Assembly (NCBI RefSeq): GCF_024399335.1
Contig: NZ_CP075339.1
Coordinates: 1,674,001 to 1,738,000 of the forward strand
Reading direction: 5' to 3'
Source of the DNA: Leucobacter aridicollis
GTDB lineage: Bacteria > Actinomycetota > Actinomycetes > Actinomycetales > Microbacteriaceae
DNA: 64,000 nt
The notes under the pieces were generated by a model that ran no database searches, was not told where the DNA came from, and worked only from the letters and a program-made list of their open reading frames with translations. Positions 57,025-64,000 of the stretch are shown piece by piece (positions within the stretch are counted from its first letter, which is position 1; every line of letters begins with the position of its first letter). A program made the position numbers and the translations under genes.

Positions 57025-60000
57025 TCACGAGACGACCGTAGCCGCGGCGGCCTTCTGTGCTGGCGACTTCTTCGCCGGGGCCTTCTGTACTGAAGACTTC
57101 TTTGCCGAAGACTTCTTTGCTTTGGTAGCTACGGGTGCCCCAGGCGCCACCGCGAGCGCCTTCCGTGCCGTCCGCGCGACGGGAGCCTTCTCAAGCGCCT
57201 CGGCAAGGAACACGCCCGTGTGGCTCTCTGAGTGCTGCGCGACCTGCTCCGGGGTGCCTGTGGTGAGGATCGTTCCACCGCCGGATCCGCCCTCTGGGCC
57301 GAGGTCAATCACCCAGTCCGCACTGCGGATCACATCGAGATTGTGCTCAATCGTGATGACGGTGTTGCCCTTGTCGACAAGCCCGTTCAGTACGAGCAGG
57401 AGCTTACGCACGTCTTCGAAGTGCAGACCAGTTGTTGGCTCATCGAGCACGTAAATGCTGCGGCCGTTCGAGCGCTTCTGTAGCTCGGTTGCGAGCTTTA
57501 CGCGCTGCGCCTCACCACCCGAAAGGGTTGTGGCGCTTTGGCCGAGTCGAACGTAGCCGAGGCCGACGTCGACGAGGGTCTTCATAAACCTGTGGATCGA
57601 CGAGATCGGCTCAAAGAACTGTTCCGCCTCTGCGATTGGCATCTCGAGGACCTCGGCGATGTTCTTGCCCTTGTAACGAACCTGCAGCGTCTCTCGGTTG
57701 TATCGGTTGCCGCCGCACACCTCACAGGCGACGTAGACATCGGGGAGGAAGTTCATCTCGATCTTCAGCGTTCCATCGCCCGAGCATGCCTCGCACCGGC
57801 CGCCCTTGACGTTGAAGCTGAAGCGGCCAGGCAGGTAGCCGCGAGTCTTCGCTTCGGGGGTGTCTGCAAACAGGTTACGGATCTTGTCAAAGACGCCAGT
57901 GTACGTCGCGGGGTTCGAGCGCGGCGTGCGACCGATCGGTGCCTGGTCGACATGAACCACTTTGTCGAGGTGCTCAAGACCAGTGACACGAGTGTGCTTG
58001 CCCGGGACCATGCGGGCGCCGTTCAGCTGATTTGCGAGCACTCGGTAGAGGACGTCGTTCACGAGCGTCGACTTACCGCTGCCTGAGACGCCGGTGACCG
58101 CCGTCATGACGCCAAGCGGGAATGTTGCGTCGACATTCTGGAGGTTGTTCGAACGGGCGCCGACGACCTTGAGCTCGCGATTCTTGTCGAGTGGCCTGCG
58201 CGTCAGTGGCGTCTCTATGGCGCGGCGGCCAGCGAGATAGTCGCCCGTGACTGAGTTGGTGTTCGCGCGCAACTCGGGAAGCAGCCCCGAGTGGACCACG
58301 GTGCCACCCTCGACGCCGGCGCCGGGGCCAATGTCGACAAGCCAATCCGCTGCCTCAATCGTCTCCTCATCGTGCTCAACGACGATGAGCGTGTTGCCAA
58401 GGTCACGGAGCTTCACGAGCGTTTCGATAAGGCGCCTGTTGTCGCGCTGGTGCAGGCCGATTGACGGCTCATCAAGCACGTACAGCACTCCCGTAAGTCC
58501 CGAGCCAATCTGGGTCGCGAGCCGGATGCGCTGGGCCTCGCCGCCTGACAGGGTGCCTGCGGCGCGAGCGAGCGTCAAGTACCCAAGCCCAACCTCGATG
58601 AGGAAGTCGAAGCGGAGCCTGATCTCGCGAAGCACCTGAGCGGCGATCTTCGCGTCTCGTTCGCTGAGTTCGACGCTGTCAAAGAAGTGCTTGGCGTCGA
58701 GCAGACTGAACTCGCCAACACTCGCGATCGACTCGTCATCGACGGTCACCGCGAGCACTTCAGGCTTCAGTCGCTGGCCGTTGCAGACGTGGCAGGGAAC
58801 TTCACGCAGAAACTCGGACCATCGCTCGCGGCGGTTGTCGCTTTCGGCCTCAGCGTACTGCCGCTCGATGAACGGGATGACACCCTCAAACCCGCTTGTG
58901 TACTTTACCTCTCTGCCGAACCGGTTCTTCCAGCGCACGTTGACCTTGAAGTCGTTGCCTCGAAGTACAGCCTCCTGCACGTCTTCGTCGAGCTCGCCCC
59001 AGGGGGTCTTCAGTGAGAAGTCGAGGTCTTTTGAGAGGCCAACGAGAAGCTTCTCGTAGTACTGGTAGAGGCTCTTGCCCTGACTCGTCCACGGAATGAT
59101 CACGCCCTCGCTGATTGACAGCTCAGGGTCGCCAAGCACAAGGTCTTCGTCGACAGACATGCTGGTACCGAGCCCGGAGCACGTTGGGCACGCGCCGAAG
59201 GGGGCGTTGAACGAGAATGTCCGTGGCTCAATCTCCGTGAGTTGAACTGGGTGCTGATTCGGGCATGAGAGTTGCTCCGAGAACAGCTGCATGCGGTCAT
59301 CTGCGTCTTGGTCGCGGTCAACATAGTCGATCTGCACCGTGCCGTCTGCGAGCCGAAGTGCGGTCTCCAGTGAGTCGGTGAGCCTGCCCAGCCCATCCGG
59401 AGAGGCGACGAGTCTGTCGATAACGACCGAGATATCGTGCTTGATCTGCTTCTTCAGTTTCGGTGGGTCGCTGAGCTGGATGAGCTCGCCATCCACTATC
59501 GCGCGGGAGTATCCAGTCGCCGCGAGCTCCTGGAACAGGTCGACGAACTCGCCCTTCTTCTTTGAGACGACGGGTGCAAGCACCTGAAAGCGGGTGCGCT
59601 CCTCGAGCTGCATGAGGCGGTCGGCAATCTGCTGCACGGTCTGAGACTCGATGCGTTCGCCGCATACCGCACAGTGCGGGATACCGACCCTGGCCCAGAG
59701 CAGACGCATGTAGTCATAGATCTCAGTAATCGTGCCCACTGTCGAGCGCGGGTTGCGGTTCGTTGATTTCTGGTCAATCGACACGGCGGGGCTCAGCCCC
59801 TCGATAAAGTCGACGTCGGGCCTGTCGACCTGGCCAAGAAACTGCCTGGCGTAGGCGCTCAATGACTCGACGTAGCGACGTTGCCCTTCCGCGAAGATCG
59901 TGTCGAACGCGAGGCTCGACTTACCGCTGCCCGATAGGCCAGTAAAGACAACGAGCGAGTCCCGCGGAATCGAAAGGTCAACGTTCTTGAGGTTGTGCAC

Positions 60001-60072
60001 CCGAGCGCCCTGGACACTGATGTGCGCGTGCGCTGCCGAGGAACGAATAGGTGTTTTGCTCTGAGAAGTCAC
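57025..60072 (-). CDS. uvrA: UvrABC system protein A with a Lys/Ala-rich C-terminal tail
   Basis: The 1015-residue damage-sensing ATPase has two ABC modules: Walker [10 protein letters not shown] at residues 45-53 and GVSGSGKST near residue 660, with signatures [11 protein letters not shown] and [11 protein letters not shown]. Zinc-finger cysteines lie in CEACSGDG and CEVCGGNRY near residues 765-790. The core ends near residue 955; the last 55 residues are Lys/Ala/Ser repeats unlike the usual short end. GTG 60072 is leaderless and a LexA box overlaps its -35 zone. Confidence 0.96.
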   Translation of the reverse strand: MTSQSKTPIRSSAAHAHISVQGARVHNLKNVDLSIPRDSLVVFTGLSGSGKSSLAFDTIFAEGQRRYVESLSAYARQFLGQVDRPDVDFIEGLSPAVSIDQKSTNRNPRSTVGTITEIYDYMRLLWARVGIPHCAVCGERIESQTVQQIADRLMQLEERTRFQVLAPVVSKKKGEFVDLFQELAATGYSRAIVDGELIQLSDPPKLKKQIKHDISVVIDRLVASPDGLGRLTDSLETALRLADGTVQIDYVDRDQDADDRMQLFSEQLSCPNQHPVQLTEIEPRTFSFNAPFGACPTCSGLGTSMSVDEDLVLGDPELSISEGVIIPWTSQGKSLYQYYEKLLVGLSKDLDFSLKTPWGELDEDVQEAVLRGNDFKVNVRWKNRFGREVKYTSGFEGVIPFIERQYAEAESDNRRERWSEFLREVPCHVCNGQRLKPEVLAVTVDDESIASVGEFSLLDAKHFFDSVELSERDAKIAAQVLREIRLRFDFLIEVGLGYLTLARAAGTLSGGEAQRIRLATQIGSGLTGVLYVLDEPSIGLHQRDNRRLIETLVKLRDLGNTLIVVEHDEETIEAADWLVDIGPGAGVEGGTVVHSGLLPELRANTNSVTGDYLAGRRAIETPLTRRPLDKNRELKVVGARSNNLQNVDATFPLGVMTAVTGVSGSGKSTLVNDVLYRVLANQLNGARMVPGKHTRVTGLEHLDKVVHVDQAPIGRTPRSNPATYTGVFDKIRNLFADTPEAKTRGYLPGRFSFNVKGGRCEACSGDGTLKIEMNFLPDVYVACEVCGGNRYNRETLQVRYKGKNIAEVLEMPIAEAEQFFEPISSIHRFMKTLVDVGLGYVRLGQSATTLSGGEAQRVKLATELQKRSNGRSIYVLDEPTTGLHFEDVRKLLLVLNGLVDKGNTVITIEHNLDVIRSADWVIDLGPEGGSGGGTILTTGTPEQVAQHSESHTGVFLAEALEKAPVARTARKALAVAPGAPVATKAKKSSAKKSSVQKAPAKKSPAQKAAAATVVS

Positions 60073-60084
60073 TCCCCTAGCTTA
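60070..60084 (-). promoter_or_regulatory. Leaderless promoter of uvrA
   Basis: TAAGCT (reverse strand, 60084-60079), six bases, then GTG 60072. Confidence 0.5.
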
Positions 60085-60103
60085 GCGTCTCCCCGCCCAC
60101 GAT

Positions 60104-60119
60104 TCGAACATGTGTTCTA
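60104..60119. promoter_or_regulatory. LexA (SOS) box of uvrA
   Basis: TCGAACATGTGTTCTA contains GAAC-N4-GTTC, the Gram-positive/actinobacterial SOS box core. It is centred about 39 bases upstream of the uvrA start, over the -35 region. Confidence 0.8.
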
Positions 60120-60222
60120 AAAAACTTCCGTGTTCGCCGCTGGCGTCAGCCTAGAGAACAAGCTCGGAGTATGCCAGTCTTGACAGTCGAGACAAAATCA
60201 TCTGATGAATGAGGTAGTGATC

Positions 60223-61059
60223 ATGGCAGCTTCCGCATCTGGAGCACCCCCGCGCCCGGCGCGACCCCAGATAGTGCTTTCCGTCAAGGAGCGTGTGCAG
60301 CTCAGCCCGCACCTCGTGCGTATCGTCGCGCACGGGCCGGGCATGGCGCAAATCGATGCGGGACCGTATACAGACGCCTACAGCAAGATGCTCTTCAGGC
60401 AACCAGGCAGCGGCATCGAGCCGCCCTACGACCTCGACGCGCTGCGCGACGAGGTGCCACCCGAGGAGATGCCATCGACCCGCACCTACACGGTGAGGCG
60501 CGTGGATCACGGGGCAGGCGAGCTCTGGATCGACTTCGTCGTGCACGGCACCGAAGGCATCGCGGGGCCGTGGGCGGCTGCGGCCGAGCCAGGCGATCCC
60601 GTGGTGCTTCGGGGAATTGGAGGTGGGTACGCCCCCGATCCGAGCGCCGACTGGCACCTACTTGCGGGCGACGAGTCTGCGATTCCCGCGATCGCCTCGG
60701 CGCTCGAGGCGATGCCCGAAGACGCGGTAGGCGTCTGCTTCATCGAGGTCGCGGGCGAGGCCGACGTGCTCCAGCTCCGTAGCCCAGCTGGCATCACGGT
60801 GAACTGGCTGTTCCGTGGCACTGCTGCGGCGGGGACGTCGACTGTGCTTGTCGACGCCGTGCGCGAAGCCGAGTGGCTGCCCGGCCGCGTGCATGTCTTC
60901 GTGCACGGCGAACGCGGCGCGATGAAGGCGCTGCGTCCATACTTCACGGACGAGCGTGGAATTGATCGCGCAAGCCTGTCGCTCTCTCCCTATTGGGCGT
61001 ATGGCCGCCGTGAGGATCGCTTCCAAGCAGAAAAGCGCGAGGCGATCGGGCAAATCTAG
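60223..61059 (+). CDS. Siderophore-interacting protein (ferric-siderophore reductase)
   Basis: The 278-residue SIP-family flavoprotein releases iron by reducing ferric siderophores in the cytoplasm. The FAD motif RTYTVRRVD is near residue 87, GPWAAAAEPGD is near residue 122, and the NAD(P)H-binding domain holds AGDESAIPAIA near residue 148; the C-terminal SPYWAYGRRED is characteristic. ATG 60223 follows GAGGTAG at 7 bases; ATG 60205 adds six residues. No clear DtxR/IdeR box was found. Confidence 0.9.
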   Translation: MAASASGAPPRPARPQIVLSVKERVQLSPHLVRIVAHGPGMAQIDAGPYTDAYSKMLFRQPGSGIEPPYDLDALRDEVPPEEMPSTRTYTVRRVDHGAGELWIDFVVHGTEGIAGPWAAAAEPGDPVVLRGIGGGYAPDPSADWHLLAGDESAIPAIASALEAMPEDAVGVCFIEVAGEADVLQLRSPAGITVNWLFRGTAAAGTSTVLVDAVREAEWLPGRVHVFVHGERGAMKALRPYFTDERGIDRASLSLSPYWAYGRREDRFQAEKREAIGQI

Positions 61060-61123
61060 CGAGCTGCGGCCGTGAGCACGCAGTACTGGTGAGTGAGCTG
61101 CATTGCCTGCTCCAGGTGCGACG

Positions 61124-61630
61124 TCACGAAGCAGCGCGCTCCGGGGCTGAATCAGCGTGTCGAAACGCCCATCGCATGTGGTCGCTTGTCAGGAAGTCGC
61201 CTATTCCGATCATGAGCAGGCTAAAAACGATCTGCTCGGTGATCATCCAACCTGGGTACAGCCCTGGGATTGCGGCAATCACGAGTGTCACGACTGGGAA
61301 TATCTGGGTGAAGAGTCTGAGTCGCTTATAGGCCCACCGCCAGCCGAGTGATGCCCGCCAAGCGAAATAGCCGAGCGTGAGCGTCATGCCAAGCACGACT
61401 ACCGTTCGCATCCACACGGCAACTGGCACTGATGAGCCGGAGCCCACGAGGATGGCAGCAGTAGCGACCGCTCCAACACCGAGCAGCAGTTCGGCGCCAA
61501 GCAGCCACCGAATCCAGCTGAACGCTCTGCGCGTCTTCGCGTGGGCGAGTTCTGCCGCAGCGATTCGTTCCCCGGCCCCGCGGCCACCGGCCAGCCTATC
61601 GATCTTCCGTAGGAGGGATTCCCAAGTCAT
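61124..61630 (-). CDS. Unknown membrane protein, four helices
   Basis: The 168-residue protein is not recognised. A charged N-terminal helix (about 1-35) is followed by four hydrophobic segments at about 42-62, 70-90, 106-124 and 126-148, then a charged tail with DHMRWAFRHAD. No catalytic motif is seen. It starts at a leaderless ATG and is convergent with the SIP gene, without a hairpin between them. Confidence 0.65.
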   Translation of the reverse strand: MTWESLLRKIDRLAGGRGAGERIAAAELAHAKTRRAFSWIRWLLGAELLLGVGAVATAAILVGSGSSVPVAVWMRTVVVLGMTLTLGYFAWRASLGWRWAYKRLRLFTQIFPVVTLVIAAIPGLYPGWMITEQIVFSLLMIGIGDFLTSDHMRWAFRHADSAPERAAS

Positions 61631-61642
61631 GGCCTCAGGCTA
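61628..61642 (-). promoter_or_regulatory. Leaderless promoter of the four-helix protein gene
   Basis: TAGCCT (reverse strand, 61642-61637), six bases, then ATG 61630. Confidence 0.5.
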
Positions 61643-61710
61643 CGCGCGTTTCCCCGGGCGTCGGGTCGCAGCTAGTGAAAATCATTCAAAGGGATGACGG
61701 GGGTGCGAGC

Positions 61711-61725
61711 TATGCTGCGTCCATG
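61711..61725 (+). promoter_or_regulatory. Leaderless promoter of the VOC gene
   Basis: TATGCT at 61711-61716, six bases, then ATG 61723. Confidence 0.55.
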
Positions 61726-62121
61726 ACACTTGCATTCAACTTCATTGGTATCGTCACTAACGACCTCTCGGCGTCACTCGCGTTCTACCGCACTCTCGGC
61801 CTCGATATTCCGGAGGGGGCCGAAACGGAGGCGCATGTCGAGGTCCTGCTTGACGGAGGGATGCGTATCGGCTGGGACACACTGGAGACAATTCGAGGCT
61901 TCGACCCAGCCTACGAGCTGCCGTCAGGCAGTCACCGCGTCGCATTTGCCTTTGAGGCTGTGTCACCGGCAGAAGTCGACGAGGTGTTTGCCAAGCTCGT
62001 GGCGGGCGGGGCTCGTTCCCGAGTTGAGCCGTGGGATGCGTTTTGGGGCCAGCGCTACGCGACAGTCATGGATCCTGACGGGAACGCGATCGACCTCTAT
62101 GCGCCGCTTTCAGTGAGCTAG
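61723..62121 (+). CDS. VOC (glyoxalase/bleomycin-resistance) family protein
   Basis: The 132-residue protein has two beta-alpha-beta-beta-beta modules. The first opens FIGIVTNDLSASLAFYRTLGLDIPEG and the second has EAVSPAEVDEVFAKLVAGGARSRVEPWDAFWGQRYATVMDPDGNAIDLYAP-type strands, giving the metal-ligand Glu/His positions partly. It may be a glyoxalase-like enzyme or a drug-binding protein. The upstream ATG at 61675 is rejected because it precedes the promoter hexamer. Confidence 0.85.
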   Translation: MTLAFNFIGIVTNDLSASLAFYRTLGLDIPEGAETEAHVEVLLDGGMRIGWDTLETIRGFDPAYELPSGSHRVAFAFEAVSPAEVDEVFAKLVAGGARSRVEPWDAFWGQRYATVMDPDGNAIDLYAPLSVS

Positions 62122-62157
62122 CGGGGTTGGCGGCGTATGCACGCGCCGCCAACCCCG
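62122..62157. terminator. Bidirectional terminator between the VOC gene and uvrB
   Basis: Perfect 14-bp GC-rich arms with an 8-base loop, directly after the VOC stop and 9 bases from the uvrB stop. Confidence 0.75.
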
Positions 62158-62165
62158 GCGGCTGC

Positions 62166-64000
62166 CTAGATGTGACCTGCAGCGTCCATGCTGCGCAACT
62201 CGCGCTTCATCTCGGAGACCTCGTCGCGAAGCCGCGCCGCGAGCTCAAACTTGAGCTCCTCTGCGGCGAGCAACATCTGCGAGGTGAGGTCGGCGATGAT
62301 CTCCTCGAGCTTGTCTGCGCCCTCCGCACCGATCGCTCCCGCCCGCGACGCGGCCTTGCCCTTCGTTCGCTGCGGTGAGCCCTTCTGCGCGTGCCTGGAC
62401 GTTCGGTTCGCGAGCACCTCGTCCGTATCTGCGGCCTCCCGGTTGAGTACCTCCGTGATGTCGCCGATCTTCTTGCGCAGCGGCTTCGGATCGATCCCAT
62501 GCTTGGTGTTGTACTCGATCTGGATCTCGCGGCGCCGGTTCGTTTCCTCGATAGCAAGCTGCATCGACGGCGTGATTCGGTCGGCGTACATGTGTACCTC
62601 GCCCGAGACATTTCGCGCCGCGCGGCCGATCGTCTGGATGAGTGAGGTCGATGACCGGAGGAACCCCTCCTTGTCGGCATCGAGGATGGCGACAAGCGAC
62701 ACCTCAGGAAGGTCGAGACCCTCACGCAGCAGGTTGATGCCAACGAGCACGTCGAACACGCCGGCGCGCAACTCCGTGAGCAGCTCTACCCGTCGAAGTG
62801 TGTCGACGTCGGAGTGCAGGTAGCGCACCTGGACGCCGGCCTCTTCCATGAAGGTGGTGAGCTGCTCAGCCATTTTCTTTGTGAGCGTCGTGACGAGCAC
62901 ACGCTCGTCGCGCTCGACCCTGCGGCGTACCTCCTCGAGGAGATCGTCGATCTGCCCCTCCGAGGGCTTCACGACGATTTCTGGATCGACGAGCCCAGTC
63001 GGTCGGATGATCTGCTCGACCACGCCGTCGGCGAGTTCCATCTCGTACTTCCCTGGGGTCGCCGAGAGGTAAACGGTCTGGCCGACGCGTTCCTTGAACT
63101 CGCCAAACTTCAGCGGGCGGTTATCCAGCGCACTCGGGAGTCGGAACCCGTGGTCGACAAGCGTGCGCTTTCGCGACGAGTCGCCCTCATACATCGCACC
63201 AATCTGCGGCACTGTCACGTGCGACTCGTCAATGACGACAAGAAAGTCGTCAGGGAAGTAGTCAAGCAGACAGTGCGGGGCCTCCCCAGGGACGCGCCCA
63301 TCCATGTGCATTGAGTAGTTCTCAATGCCAGAGCAGAAGCCGATTTGCTCCATCATCTCGAGGTCAAACGTCGTCCGCATGCGCAGACGTTGCTCCTCGA
63401 CAAGCTTGTTCTGCGATTTCAGCTCCGCTGAGCGCGCTTCGAGCTCGGTCGAGATGTCAGCCATCGCACGGTTCATGACCTCGCGGCTCGCGACGTAGTG
63501 TGACCCGGGGAAGACTGACACGCTCTCGACCTGTTTCACCACGTCGCCTGTGAGTGGATGCAAATAGTACAGCGCCTCGATCTCGTCGCCGAAGAACTCG
63601 ATCCTGATGGCGAGTTCCTCGTACATCGGAATGATCTCGACAGTGTCGCCCCGCACCCTGAAATTTCCGCGAACGAACTCGATATCGTTGCGCTGGTACT
63701 GCATTTGGACGAAGCGCCTGAGCAGCACATCGCGGTCGAGGCGATCCCCAACCTGCAGCGGCACCATTGCCTCGTAATACTCCTCGGGCTTGCCGAGGCC
63801 GTAGATGCACGACACTGTCGAGATGACGACGACGTCGCGACGGCTCAGCAATGAGTTTGTTGTCGAGTGGCGAAGACGTTCCACCTCGGCGTTCACCGAG
63901 GAGTCTTTCTCAATGAACGTGTCTGTTTGCGGGACGTACGCCTCGGGCTGGTAGTAGTCGTAGTAAGAAACGAAGTATTCAACAGCGTTGTTGGGCATGA
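62166..64000 (-). CDS. uvrB: UvrABC system protein B, C-terminal part (5' end outside window)
   Basis: At least 610 residues are present; the start and the Walker A region lie off the right edge. Visible parts are the [21 protein letters not shown] beta-hairpin (split, near the first residues), helicase motifs [23 protein letters not shown] and [30 protein letters not shown], motif [11 protein letters not shown] and the C-terminal UVR domain that binds UvrC. UvrB verifies damage handed over by UvrA. Any SOS box would be outside the window. Confidence 0.96.
   Translation of the reverse strand, partial: MPNNAVEYFVSYYDYYQPEAYVPQTDTFIEKDSSVNAEVERLRHSTTNSLLSRRDVVVISTVSCIYGLGKPEEYYEAMVPLQVGDRLDRDVLLRRFVQMQYQRNDIEFVRGNFRVRGDTVEIIPMYEELAIRIEFFGDEIEALYYLHPLTGDVVKQVESVSVFPGSHYVASREVMNRAMADISTELEARSAELKSQNKLVEEQRLRMRTTFDLEMMEQIGFCSGIENYSMHMDGRVPGEAPHCLLDYFPDDFLVVIDESHVTVPQIGAMYEGDSSRKRTLVDHGFRLPSALDNRPLKFGEFKERVGQTVYLSATPGKYEMELADGVVEQIIRPTGLVDPEIVVKPSEGQIDDLLEEVRRRVERDERVLVTTLTKKMAEQLTTFMEEAGVQVRYLHSDVDTLRRVELLTELRAGVFDVLVGINLLREGLDLPEVSLVAILDADKEGFLRSSTSLIQTIGRAARNVSGEVHMYADRITPSMQLAIEETNRRREIQIEYNTKHGIDPKPLRKKIGDITEVLNREAADTDEVLANRTSRHAQKGSPQRTKGKAASRAGAIGAEGADKLEEIIADLTSQMLLAAEELKFELAARLRDEVSEMKRELRSMDAAGHI

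Noticed and set aside
60120..60222. Possible DtxR/IdeR iron box upstream of the siderophore-interacting protein
   Set aside because: Only a few bases around CAGCCTAGAG match and symmetry is poor. A TTGACA at 60180 is present, but no convincing -10 follows it.

Overview
The window looks like a high-GC actinobacterial chromosome, most probably Microbacteriaceae and plausibly Leucobacter or a close relative. The evidence is the Actinobacteria-specific RbpA and WhiA, the ctaE-qcrCAB respiratory cluster, the SufB-SufD-Rieske ferredoxin-SufC-SufT order, the order uvrB ... uvrA-uvrC-rapZ-whiA-sodA-pgk-tpiA-secG-rbpA, and many start codons sitting 6-7 bases after a TANNNT hexamer (leaderless mRNAs). 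The genus is inferred. It is almost entirely core genome: I see no rRNA, tRNA, CRISPR array, prophage or intact insertion sequence.

Layout. 1-2.6 kb: end of gltB and gltD (glutamate synthase). 2.7-9.5 kb: an NAD(P)-binding oxidoreductase, a three-domain methyltransferase, a TauE/SafE permease, hisD-nrdR-pyrD and a DUF3043 membrane protein. 9.7-13.2 kb: erpA, then ctaC-ctaD-ctaF (aa3 oxidase subunits II, I, IV). 13.2-15.1 kb: a GNAT gene, a shortened TetR gene and about 1 kb of apparently decayed DNA. 15.2-19.4 kb, reverse strand: ctaE-qcrC-qcrA-qcrB (oxidase subunit III and the bcc complex). 19.5-21.2 kb: trpD and trpF, convergent. 21.3-25 kb: a BCCT transporter and chromate transporter chrA in looser, more AT-rich surroundings. 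25.2-28.3 kb: GNAT, PAP2, SpoU methyltransferase and alpha/beta hydrolase, the last three overlapping. 28.5-34.4 kb: DEDDh exonuclease, rpmE2, an orphan ABC ATPase divergent from serB, fabG, then a tightly overlapped operon of DUF3099, a small cysteine protein, SURF1 and a cutinase-like lipoprotein. 34.4-40.4 kb: an ABC-F protein and the suf operon. 40.6-42.6 kb: ctaA and ctaB (heme A synthesis). 42.7-54.1 kb: central carbon genes tkt-tal-pgi, aacS, rbpA, secG, tpiA, pgk, then sodA and whiA. 54.2-60.1 kb: rapZ-uvrC-uvrA. 60.2-64 kb: a siderophore-interacting protein, an unknown membrane protein, a VOC protein and the 3' part of uvrB, which runs off the right edge.

How the genes work together. 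Oxidase subunits, bcc subunits, SURF1, heme A synthesis and Fe-S assembly (Suf, SufT, ErpA) make this a respiratory-chain neighbourhood spread over several operons. The UvrABC genes surround the RapZ/WhiA block. The carbon cluster keeps tkt-tal-pgi and tpiA-pgk, but gap, zwf, opcA and pgl, which often accompany these genes in relatives, are not in the window.

I did not find a convincing new multi-gene system. The items most worth checking are a 71-bp two-tier palindrome between ctaA and ctaB, a small zinc-finger-like protein overlapping SURF1, the overlapping divergent leaderless promoters of serB and an ABC ATPase, the Lys/Ala-rich tail on UvrA, and the gene losses in the carbon cluster.
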